Below, piece after piece: positions 33,493 through 40,860 of a stretch of DNA of 64,000 nucleotides. The stretch comes from Pyrinomonadaceae bacterium. GTDB lineage: Bacteria; Acidobacteriota; Blastocatellia; Pyrinomonadales; Pyrinomonadaceae. Positions within the stretch are counted from its first letter, which is position 1. Every line of letters starts with the position of its first letter. The notes beneath the pieces were generated by a model. The model made no database searches. It was not told the origin of the DNA and saw only the letters and a program-made list of their open reading frames with translations. The stretch lies in contig JABDKD010000230.1 in NCBI GenBank assembly GCA_013003215.1, positions 1 to 64,000 of the forward strand. The letters run 5' to 3'. A program made the translations under genes and the position numbers.

Positions 33493-36051
33493 ATGAAGAT
33501 CTCAGCCACGTTCCGTTACTTTGTTGCATTGTTAATGCTTGTTTGCCTTCTCGGGCCAACCGCCACTTTGGCTTTCGGGGATGGTAAAAAGTTTTTTAAG
33601 AAAGGCCTCAAACACGAAATTGCTGAGGAATGGGATGAAGCTGTCGAGGACTTTGCGGTTGCCGTCGCCGACAACCCAAAGAATCCCGAGTACAGGCTGC
33701 ACTACATCCGTGCTTTGTTTAATGCATCGCAGATGTTTATGAAGAAGGCCAGGCTTCTTGCGGATGAAAAGGACTTTGCAGGCGCTTATGTAGCGTACCG
33801 GAAGGCCTATGGTTACGATCCCGTTAACGAATTGGCGAAATCTGAAATGGCTCGGATGCTGCGGATGCAAAAAGCCGTGATGGATGGAAAGGATCCGGAC
33901 AAGGTCGATAGCGATGTGAAGCTTGTAAAAACGGGGCTGGACCGACCCGCTGTTCCTGACGATGTTGCTGTTCCGCAAAGGTACGAGAAACTACGGGATG
34001 TGCCGTTTCCATCAGGGGTGGACTTGCAGTTCCTTATTCGTGAACTGGCGAAAGACCTTGATCTGAACGTTCTTTTCGATACCAACTCTTTTAGGTCGCC
34101 GAAGCGGATCAAGATTGAGCTCAAGAATGTAACCGCGGCAAAAGCCCTCGACTATATTTTTCTTCAGGAAGGTCTGTTTTTCGAAAAGGTTGGTCCGCGG
34201 ACGATTATTGTTGCGGCATCCACACGCAGGCAGTTCTTCCAGCAATTGGTTCTCAGGACTTTCTATTTGGCGAACGCCGATCCAAAAGATGTTGCGGCGA
34301 TTATCCAGAAAGCGATTCCGGCGCAGCCCGGAAGAACCCCGACCATAGTGCTTACCGATGAGGACACAAACTCCATAACGATCAGAGATACAGCTGAAAA
34401 CATTAGGCTGATGGAGCAATTGATCAGTTCGCTTGATAAGGACCGCGCCGAGGTCGTGATGGACGTAAAGATCTTCGAGGTATCGAAAACCGATCTTTTG
34501 GAAATCGGTAATCAAGTCGGGGATCAGTCAAGGCTTTCGACGCTTGGAGGCCTGAATCGGGCGGTGATCGGCAGAACGCTGTTTCCTATTTGGGATATAG
34601 GTGTTGCGATCCCTTCATCTTCAATCGCCGCGTTTCAACGCAAAGATACGACTAAGCTGCTCGCTTCTACGCAGATTCATGCGTTTAACAATGAGGATTC
34701 ATCCGCACGGATAGGACAAAGGGTACCTGTACAAACGGCAAGCGTTTCCTCCTTCAACAATAGTACACAGGGCCAGACGAACAACAATATATTCGGCACC
34801 GGTTTCCCGGTGATTAACTATGAGCAGATTGGACTGACGCTAAAGTTTAAACCGATCGTTTTTCCGAACCAGGATGTTCAGGTCGCGATGGAGATCGAGT
34901 CAAAAGATGTCGTGAACCGAAGTAGCCTTACGCCTACTTTCACGGAACGAACTATCAAGGGAACTGCGAGGGTCCAGAACAATAAGACTCTTCTCCTTGC
35001 CAGCGTCGCTCAGGATAACCAGAGCAAAGGCCGCGAGGGAATCCCCTGGTTGGGATGGATACCGGTTCTGGGACGTTTGTTTACCGCGCCGACCCGTGAC
35101 AACAGTCAGGTTGATATTGTGATTGCCGTGACGCCAAGGGTGATCAGGGCTCCTGCCATTCTGCCGGAGGATGTAATAGAGCGACCGACAGGAAGTCTGG
35201 CGGTACCCACAAGCGGAAGTCTGGACGCTTTGTTGATCAGGGAAGAGATTGAACGGCAGCAGGCCCTGGCCAGAAAGCTGCCCTCAAAAGTCGAGATTCA
35301 GCTTCCTGACAGAAAGGCGCCGACCTATGTGAAATCTACCGGGGCCGACAATTCTGCTAAGACGGCGAACCAGAAACCGGATGGCGACGCCTCGGCCAAG
35401 AAGGAAGAAGTTACAAAATCGGATTCGCTTCCCGTTACAAAGACCGATGAAGGGATCATTAAGCCGATCGAATCGACTAACCGTACAATTGATTTGGCTC
35501 GTACCCTGAAGGTTGGAGCATCAGCTGATGAGCAGGTGAACCTAAAAGAGACATCTGCACCGGATAAGGCTGACGAGTCTCCAAAGGAACAGGTGAAATC
35601 AGCGACGCTTCCGATTGCGGATAACGAAGACGCTGAAATGGCCGACTCAACTGGTCCTTCAGCTGCTTTGAGCATCCTGCCAAAAGTTCCCGAGATGGAA
35701 GTCGGAGATTCATTGAAGTTGGCGGTAATCGTTCGTAGCGCTGAGCCCTTTAGATCAGCGGTCCTGGGTTTCAGCTTCGATGAGACCGCAGTCAAGATCA
35801 AATCTGTGAGCTTTGGCGATGTATTCGGGCCGACGTTGGCACATACGGAAGCAACCCCATTCTTCAATCAAAACGGGAAGCTATACGTTTCGCTGTCGTC
35901 TGTAACCGATGTCGCCGCAAACAGTTCCGGTGTACTTGGGTTTATCGAAATTGAAGCGCTCAGGGACGGTTTTCCGCAGCTGGAGTTTGATCCGGAGATA
36001 CTGAACATGCTGACAGCAACAGGCGGCAACTTCCGGGTAACAGTTGAGTAG
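33493..36051 (+). CDS. secretin (GspD-like) with N-terminal TPR and C-terminal cohesin-like domain
   Basis: An 852-aa outer-membrane channel protein. The signal peptide ends near residue 27. TPR-like helices occupy 30-130. Secretin N-domains are at 170-315, with PFPSGVDLQFLIRELAKDL and LANADPKDVAAIIQKAI. The secretin barrel domain (about 320-550) ends with the classic GIPWLGWIPVLGRLF and DIVIAVTPRVIRAP. A disordered Lys/Asp/Ser linker (555-720) leads to a cohesin-like beta domain (about 722-852): EVGDSLKLAVIVRSAEPFRS and SSGVLGFIEIEAL. The linker-plus-cohesin end is unlike the short S-domain of classical GspD. It starts 187 bp after gspE and ends 6 bp before the first pseudopilin. Confidence 0.92.
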   Translation: MKISATFRYFVALLMLVCLLGPTATLAFGDGKKFFKKGLKHEIAEEWDEAVEDFAVAVADNPKNPEYRLHYIRALFNASQMFMKKARLLADEKDFAGAYVAYRKAYGYDPVNELAKSEMARMLRMQKAVMDGKDPDKVDSDVKLVKTGLDRPAVPDDVAVPQRYEKLRDVPFPSGVDLQFLIRELAKDLDLNVLFDTNSFRSPKRIKIELKNVTAAKALDYIFLQEGLFFEKVGPRTIIVAASTRRQFFQQLVLRTFYLANADPKDVAAIIQKAIPAQPGRTPTIVLTDEDTNSITIRDTAENIRLMEQLISSLDKDRAEVVMDVKIFEVSKTDLLEIGNQVGDQSRLSTLGGLNRAVIGRTLFPIWDIGVAIPSSSIAAFQRKDTTKLLASTQIHAFNNEDSSARIGQRVPVQTASVSSFNNSTQGQTNNNIFGTGFPVINYEQIGLTLKFKPIVFPNQDVQVAMEIESKDVVNRSSLTPTFTERTIKGTARVQNNKTLLLASVAQDNQSKGREGIPWLGWIPVLGRLFTAPTRDNSQVDIVIAVTPRVIRAPAILPEDVIERPTGSLAVPTSGSLDALLIREEIERQQALARKLPSKVEIQLPDRKAPTYVKSTGADNSAKTANQKPDGDASAKKEEVTKSDSLPVTKTDEGIIKPIESTNRTIDLARTLKVGASADEQVNLKETSAPDKADESPKEQVKSATLPIADNEDAEMADSTGPSAALSILPKVPEMEVGDSLKLAVIVRSAEPFRSAVLGFSFDETAVKIKSVSFGDVFGPTLAHTEATPFFNQNGKLYVSLSSVTDVAANSSGVLGFIEIEALRDGFPQLEFDPEILNMLTATGGNFRVTVE

Positions 36052-36057
36052 TAAGGA

Positions 36058-36729
36058 ATGAACTTGTTTACGAAAATCCGCTTTGTTTCAAGGCCGGTAT
36101 TCCCGTCCTTTTCGGGTGGATTTTCACTTTTAGAGCTACTGGCGACCCTTACTGTTTTGTCGATTTTGATTTTGGGTACGATTCCACTGGTTCAGAACTC
36201 GATCAAGCGTCAAAAAGAAGTTCGTTTGAGGCAGACGCTCCGGGACTTGCGAAATGCGATCGACGCGTTTCACAGGGATACCGTGGGAGCCTGCAATGTG
36301 GGGGCTGTAAGAAGCGGCAATCCTGCAGGCGGAAGAGGCGGACAGAATATTCCGGCAGATCCCCGAAGCCGGGTAGTGGTCGATGATTGCACCATATTTG
36401 ATACCGAGAATCTGGATCGCTACCCGCCCAGCCTGGACGTCCTCGTTGAGGGAGTACGTGTAAGGTCCAGGGGATTAGCGCCGCAGGCAGTAAGCCGCGG
36501 AGCGTTTGACGACAAGAACGCGACTGAAATAAACGAAGAAAAAGAGATTATCAAGAAGTATCTGCCGCGAGGTATTCCTGTCGATCCGATGACCGGAGAG
36601 GAAAACTGGGAAATTCGTTCTTCTTACCAGGACAAGGACTCGGGAAGCTGGGACGAAGTCAATGTATTTGACGTTCGATCGAGCTCGGAAGGGACGGCGC
36701 TCAACGGCGAGAACTATAGCGACTGGTAG
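36058..36729 (+). CDS. type II secretion pseudopilin (GspG-like), first copy
   Basis: A 223-aa pseudopilin. The prepilin site is GGFSLLELLATLTVLSIL after a 21-residue basic leader, with Glu at position 5 of the mature protein. A hydrophobic helix is followed by a globular domain with QTLRDLRNAIDAFHRDT and IPVDPMTGEENWEI, which matches the GspG family. It is longer than GspG (about 140) through an insertion near residues 80-165. It starts 6 bp after the secretin. The prepilin peptidase must be encoded elsewhere. Confidence 0.9.
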   Translation: MNLFTKIRFVSRPVFPSFSGGFSLLELLATLTVLSILILGTIPLVQNSIKRQKEVRLRQTLRDLRNAIDAFHRDTVGACNVGAVRSGNPAGGRGGQNIPADPRSRVVVDDCTIFDTENLDRYPPSLDVLVEGVRVRSRGLAPQAVSRGAFDDKNATEINEEKEIIKKYLPRGIPVDPMTGEENWEIRSSYQDKDSGSWDEVNVFDVRSSSEGTALNGENYSDW

Positions 36730-36745
36730 GATCGGAAGACGTAAA

Positions 36746-37165
36746 ATGAGATTTATTGAACGGGTAAAAGCTAGGAGAATTGGCGGTATGAAGGGGTTTT
36801 CGCTACTCGAACTCCTCATTGCAATGTTCATCTTGATCATACTGTTATCTGTCGCTCTGCCCATTTACCAGCGAAGCGTTCAGCATGCCAGGGAAACGGT
36901 TCTCAAGGAGAACCTTTTCCAAATGAGGCGTGCGATCGACCAATATACGGCGGATAAGAACGTGGCTCCCCAGACAATTGAAGACCTGGTTGAAGGCGGC
37001 TACCTGAGAGAGGTTCCCGTGGATCCCGTTAATCTCGAAAAACGTGAATGGGATCCGGTTATGGGAGATGACCCAAATTCCAATGAAGGAGAGCAGGGAC
37101 TTGTCGATGTGAAAAGTCTTGCAGAAGGCACCGATACCGATGGGATAGCCTATAGCGAATACTAA
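36746..37165 (+). CDS. type II secretion pseudopilin (GspG-like), second copy
   Basis: About 139 aa, the standard GspG size. The prepilin site is MKGFSLLELLIAMFILIILL. Then LFQMRRAIDQYTADKNVAPQ, EGGYLREVPVDPV and a C-terminal DVKSLAEGTDTDG, close to the last part of the upstream pseudopilin. ATG at 36746 (GGAAG 7 bp upstream) gives a 17-residue leader. An in-frame ATG at 36788 with AGGAG 10 bp upstream would give a 3-residue leader and is a real alternative. It is 2 bp before the PilM-like gene. Confidence 0.9.
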   Translation: MRFIERVKARRIGGMKGFSLLELLIAMFILIILLSVALPIYQRSVQHARETVLKENLFQMRRAIDQYTADKNVAPQTIEDLVEGGYLREVPVDPVNLEKREWDPVMGDDPNSNEGEQGLVDVKSLAEGTDTDGIAYSEY

Positions 37166-37167
37166 TT

Positions 37168-38094
37168 ATGTTTGGAGCACTGTTAAATCCCAATTATCCA
37201 AAGGCGGCGATCGGATTCGGGAGCGGAAATGTATCTGCTGTCTCGCTGAGCAGACAGGGCAGAGGCCGTTTTGGCGTTCGAAGTGCAGCGACGATAGCCG
37301 TAGGAGAAGAGATTCTTTCGCCTTCATTTGACAGCCCGAATGTGCTGGACCATTTTGGATTGCTAGCTGTTTTGGACCGGTTGGTCACGGATGCCGGGTT
37401 AGCTTCGCAGAAGAAGTGGTCCGTAACGCTTCCTTCTGCGTCCACAAGGACATCGATTATTACCTTAGATGACGCACCCGCGTCGCGGAGCGAGTTGGAG
37501 GACGTGCTTGATTGGAAGTGTGAGAATACCTTTGGCGGGTCATCTAGTGAGCTGAGTGTGACGCGGTTCAAGATTTCACCTGCTTCAGATTCAAGGCCGC
37601 GCTACTTTGCCTCGGCGGTTCAATACACCGTGCTTGATGAATACGAGGCGGTATTTGAAGAGCTCGGTTGGCAAGCGGGCTTGATACTCCCGCGGCCGCT
37701 GGGAGAGTCCAACTGGTTCTCGCGTGTTCCGGGGGATTCGTTACTGATAAGCACACAGGAGAACGGTTTCACAGCCCTTCTGATGCGTGACAAAGAACCT
37801 GTTGTTGTCAGGTCCGTGACATGCCAGAGGTCTGAAATCGATGACGAGGTCTATCGCCTGCTTATCTATTATCAGGATAGGTTCGCAACCGGCGGCGAGG
37901 GGCACCTTTCCAAACTTCTCGTTCTTGGCGCAGGAATTGATCGAGAAAGAATTAGCGAAATCACCCGGGAAGCGACCGGGAATGTTTTGCACATCGCCAC
38001 GCCTGAGGACCTCGGATTCGAGATTCCGGCGGGAAATCTTAGTTTTGAGGATCTGGCTGCTCCCGCCGGCCTTGCTTCGCTTGGCTGTGGCTAA
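37168..38094 (+). CDS. PilM/GspL-like actin-fold protein
   Basis: A 308-aa protein without membrane helices. The N-terminus (NPNYPKAAIGFGSGNVSAVSL) and later segments (WSVTLPSASTRTSIITLDD, DSLLISTQENGFTALLMRD, KLLVLGAGIDRERISEI) follow the alternating strand-helix pattern of the PilM / cytoplasmic GspL fold. It would sit on the cytoplasmic side and link the ATPase to the inner-membrane platform. Similarity is recognised from pattern and gene order only. It is the last gene of the secretion operon; no PilN/GspM-like gene follows. Confidence 0.7.
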   Translation: MFGALLNPNYPKAAIGFGSGNVSAVSLSRQGRGRFGVRSAATIAVGEEILSPSFDSPNVLDHFGLLAVLDRLVTDAGLASQKKWSVTLPSASTRTSIITLDDAPASRSELEDVLDWKCENTFGGSSSELSVTRFKISPASDSRPRYFASAVQYTVLDEYEAVFEELGWQAGLILPRPLGESNWFSRVPGDSLLISTQENGFTALLMRDKEPVVVRSVTCQRSEIDDEVYRLLIYYQDRFATGGEGHLSKLLVLGAGIDRERISEITREATGNVLHIATPEDLGFEIPAGNLSFEDLAAPAGLASLGCG

Positions 38095-38137
38095 TCTAAA
38101 TAGTTTCCGGCCGTTTGCTTTTGTTGAGCGAATTCGT

Positions 38138-38180
38138 GCAAAGATATATGCTTTAGGGGAACAAAAACGCATATATTTGC
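38138..38180 (+). promoter_or_regulatory. inverted repeat upstream of the ECF sigma gene
   Basis: GCAAAGATATATGC (38138-38151) and GCATATATTTGC (38169-38180), arms complementary apart from a 2-nt bulge. It brackets the -35 and spacer of the candidate ECF promoter. It could be an operator or an RNA hairpin. Confidence 0.45.
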
Positions 38181-38185
38181 GTAAT
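38156..38185 (+). promoter_or_regulatory. candidate autoregulated ECF promoter
   Basis: GGGGAAC (38156-38162), 17 bp, CGTAAT (38180-38185). This matches the GGAAC / CGT pattern of many ECF sigma factors rather than sigma-70. The transcript would start only a few nt before the ATG at 38196, which has no Shine-Dalgarno, so a near-leaderless message is expected. Confidence 0.4.
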
Positions 38186-38195
38186 TCATATCACC

Positions 38196-38798
38196 ATGTC
38201 ATCAAAATCCATTCCAGCCAAAATCGGCAAGTTGACTGATTTAGAACTGATTTCCGCGTCTCTTAAAGGGCGGGAGGAGAGTTTCGAAGCTCTTGTTCAA
38301 AGATATCAACGGCCAATCGTGGGTTACGTCTATAGAATGCTGAATGATTACGATTCTGCCTTGGATGTTACTCAGGAAGTCTTTATAAAAGTCTACAAAT
38401 CGCTCGATAGGTACAGTTCTGACTACAAGTTTTCGACCTGGCTTTATCGAATCGCTCATAACGCCGCGATCGATCACATCAGGAGACACTCAAAGAAAGA
38501 GCAAAGCCTTGAAACCGAAGGAGATGAGGGAACGTATCAGCTTCAGCTTGAATCTCCCCGTCCGACTCCTGAGGACGACCGGGAAAAGAGCGAGTGGAGA
38601 CGGGAGATAGAAGCTGTTGTAAGGTGTTTGCCTGCCGTCTACAGAGAGTTGATTATTCTTCGTCACGGAAAGGACCTGAGTTACGGGGAGATTGCGGAGA
38701 TTACCGAATTGCCGCTTGGAACTGTAAAAAACAGGTTGTTTAGGGCACGGGAGATGATGCGTGAAATGTTCATCGAACGTGGGTTAAAGGGAATTTAA
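38196..38798 (+). CDS. ECF-type RNA polymerase sigma factor
   Basis: A 200-aa two-domain sigma factor. Region 2 (about 20-95) has FEALVQRYQRPIVGYVYRML, ALDVTQEVFIKVYKSL and FSTWLYRIAHNAAIDHIRR. Region 4 (about 140-195) has LPAVYRELIILRHGKDLSYG and the HTH EIAEITELPLGTVKNRLFRA. It is probably controlled by the zinc-finger protein encoded two genes downstream. The linker (residues 100-135) is acidic and longer than usual. Confidence 0.93.
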   Translation: MSSKSIPAKIGKLTDLELISASLKGREESFEALVQRYQRPIVGYVYRMLNDYDSALDVTQEVFIKVYKSLDRYSSDYKFSTWLYRIAHNAAIDHIRRHSKKEQSLETEGDEGTYQLQLESPRPTPEDDREKSEWRREIEAVVRCLPAVYRELIILRHGKDLSYGEIAEITELPLGTVKNRLFRAREMMREMFIERGLKGI

Positions 38799-38812
38799 TT
38801 AAGGAACAAAAT

Positions 38813-39187
38813 ATGAACGAAATGCAACACCAACCGGGAATGTCTCTTCAAACTCAGGAAGAAAGACAGATGGGCATGTTTCTGCACCTCTCACAATTGG
38901 CAAATGTTGTGCTTCCGCCGGCCGGTATCGTGCTGCCGATTGTGATTTGGCAGATTAAGAAGGAAGAGATGCCCGCTTTGGATGCACACGGAAAGATGGC
39001 TGTGAACTGGCTGATTTCTTCGTTTATCTACATTATTATCAGCCTCCCGCTGATGTTATTGCTGATCGGATTCTTTACAGCGATCGCAGTTGGAATATGC
39101 GGAATGGTTTTCCCGATTATTGCCGCTGTTAAGGCTAACAATGGTGAGTTTTGGGAGTATCCGCTCACGATTAAGTTTCTGAAGTAA
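38813..39187 (+). CDS. DUF4870 family membrane protein
   Basis: A 124-aa protein. The family motif region is FLHLSQLANVVLPPAGIVLP and IWQIKKEEMPALDAHGKMAV, with two to three membrane helices (about 30-48, 63-85, 88-106). Function unknown. TAAGGA precedes the ATG. Its stop overlaps the anti-sigma start (TAATG), so it sits between a sigma factor and its presumed inhibitor with translational coupling. Confidence 0.88.
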   Translation: MNEMQHQPGMSLQTQEERQMGMFLHLSQLANVVLPPAGIVLPIVIWQIKKEEMPALDAHGKMAVNWLISSFIYIIISLPLMLLLIGFFTAIAVGICGMVFPIIAAVKANNGEFWEYPLTIKFLK

Positions 39188-39759
39188 TGGGTTCTGAGTC
39201 TTCAAAATCCAGGGGTTCTTGTAAGCGGGAGATGATCGCCGCGTTTTATGACGGTGATCTTTCTCCGTCTGAAGAACTCATTGCGGAATCTCATATCGCT
39301 AGCTGTCCTTCCTGTGCGAACTATCTCAATTCATTGAAGATGGTCTCGTCCTCTTTGGAGATATTTCTTGATGAAGAGCCGGTTAAATTGCCTGGCGAGT
39401 TTAGCAAAAGAGTCACTGCCGCGGCGGAAAGTGACATGAATGGCCTTCGTAGCGGAAAAGAAAGGTCTCGTGCGGTCCTTGTTGGTGCAGTTCTCTTATT
39501 TGTCGCCGCGGTCGCTGTTTCGGTTCAAGCGGCAGGTGTCGGACCTGAGATTTCGGCACTGCCGGCCGCCGTTCTTGCACTGATCGGGATGCTTGGACAT
39601 TTTATTTATGCCGGAGCTTCCGCTGTATCGGTTGTTTTTGGCGCTGTCTGTTCGAAGTTCCTTTTTGGCTCTTCAGTGGCCATCATTCTTCTCTTCACCA
39701 TTTTGTTTGTTTCCGTCCTAATATTTTCGAAACACATACTGCGTTTTCACCGTTCATAA
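39187..39759 (+). CDS. zinc-finger anti-sigma factor (zf-HC2 type)
   Basis: A 190-aa membrane protein. The N-terminal zinc-binding anti-sigma domain has CKREMIAAFYDGDLSPSEEL and HIASCPSCANYL, the HxxxCxxC motif. A linker leads to three hydrophobic segments (about 95-112, 118-140, 155-183). It probably holds the ECF sigma factor of 38196 at the membrane. The ATG overlaps the DUF4870 stop. Confidence 0.85.
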   Translation: MGSESSKSRGSCKREMIAAFYDGDLSPSEELIAESHIASCPSCANYLNSLKMVSSSLEIFLDEEPVKLPGEFSKRVTAAAESDMNGLRSGKERSRAVLVGAVLLFVAAVAVSVQAAGVGPEISALPAAVLALIGMLGHFIYAGASAVSVVFGAVCSKFLFGSSVAIILLFTILFVSVLIFSKHILRFHRS

Positions 39760-39763
39760 TGCA

Positions 39764-40723
39764 GTGAATTTCGAAGCATTTCTGCCAAATTTTAACACCG
39801 TCTCTTTTGGGACTATCTTTAGGAAGCTCTTGCTCCTAAGTATCTGTCTTTGTTGTATTTCGGGCGTGATTGCCCAGGCAACGGTGGCTGAGAACTCAAA
39901 CGAAACCCTGATAATCGAGAACGCGCCGGATCAGGAAGTGATCTCGTTTGCGAAAAACGTCGTCGTGAAGCAAAACGCACGCGGGGTTCTCGTTTTTGGC
40001 GGCGACGCCATTATTGAAGGTGAAATCTCGGGAGACGTCGCTACAATTGGTGGTTCAATAATCCAAAAACAAGATGCGAAGATCATGGGTGACGTCATTG
40101 TCATCGGTGGATCCTATAAGCCCGAATCCCGGTCCCCGATCCGCGCTCCAGGTAGGGAGACACTTGTGTATGCGGGTTACGAGGAAGAGCTTCGAAGTTA
40201 TGCAAAAAACCCTTCGTTGCTATTGTCTCCGCAGTTTTCTTGGGGATTTCTGATCCAAAGGATCTTTTCACTCATATTTTGGTTTGTACTTGGTTTTCTG
40301 CTCACCTTGGTTTCACCGGGAGCGGTATCAAGAGCCGTAACTCGATACAGGGTCGCACCGGTTAACGTGTTTTTGTTCGGAGCTGCCGGCTTCCTGCTGA
40401 CAACTATAGGTGTGATTACGAGCGTCGCTGTTTTTCCGGGATTTATTAGCGGTCTGTTGAGCTTGATGGCCTTCGTTTCGATTATTCTTGCTTACGTGTT
40501 TGGCCGGGTCGTGATGCAGGTTAGCATCGGGAAGTGGATTTTACGTCTCTTTAATCCTGATTCAAAGCCGTCGGAAACATTTGCGATTCTGATCGGTGCA
40601 TTGTTCTGGACCCTGCTTCTCTCACTTCCGTTCGTATGGGTGATCGCGTTATTCGTGCTCTTCGCGGCAAGTGTCGGACTCGTATTAACCGTTCGAAAGA
40701 ATTCTCACTGGAATCCGGCGTAG
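39764..40723 (+). CDS. bactofilin-like beta domain membrane protein
   Basis: A 319-aa envelope protein. The signal peptide ends near VIAQ. Residues 45-115 are a short beta-helix-like stretch of VxxxGxxxIxGxVxGD type (VLVFGGDAIIEGEISGDVAT, IGGSIIQKQDAKIMGDVIVI), as in bactofilin-type polymer-forming domains. Three to four membrane helices occupy about 150-310. GTG at 39764 is the only credible start, 4 bp after the anti-sigma stop, so it belongs to the sigma operon. Role unknown; it may be the envelope part of the stress module (inference). Confidence 0.7.
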   Translation: MNFEAFLPNFNTVSFGTIFRKLLLLSICLCCISGVIAQATVAENSNETLIIENAPDQEVISFAKNVVVKQNARGVLVFGGDAIIEGEISGDVATIGGSIIQKQDAKIMGDVIVIGGSYKPESRSPIRAPGRETLVYAGYEEELRSYAKNPSLLLSPQFSWGFLIQRIFSLIFWFVLGFLLTLVSPGAVSRAVTRYRVAPVNVFLFGAAGFLLTTIGVITSVAVFPGFISGLLSLMAFVSIILAYVFGRVVMQVSIGKWILRLFNPDSKPSETFAILIGALFWTLLLSLPFVWVIALFVLFAASVGLVLTVRKNSHWNPA

Positions 40724-40810
40724 AATCGTTGAATCCTGTTGTTGAAAGCTTACGAATACCTTACAAATCTTTACAAATAGACGTAAACCAAAGAGATAAA
40801 ATAATCGTCT

Positions 40811-40852
40811 AAGTCGGTGACCATAAGTTTTCACCGATTTTTATTTTAGGAG
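40811..40852 (+). promoter_or_regulatory. terminator-like hairpin directly before the Shine-Dalgarno of the DUF5666 gene
   Basis: A 10-bp stem AAGTCGGTGA / TCACCGATTT (one G-U pair), then TTTATTTT, and immediately AGGAG (40848-40852) 8 bp before the ATG at 40861. It could end the bactofilin-like gene, 90 bp upstream, or act as an attenuator in the leader of the next gene. Confidence 0.6.
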
Positions 40853-40860
40853 CTTTATTA

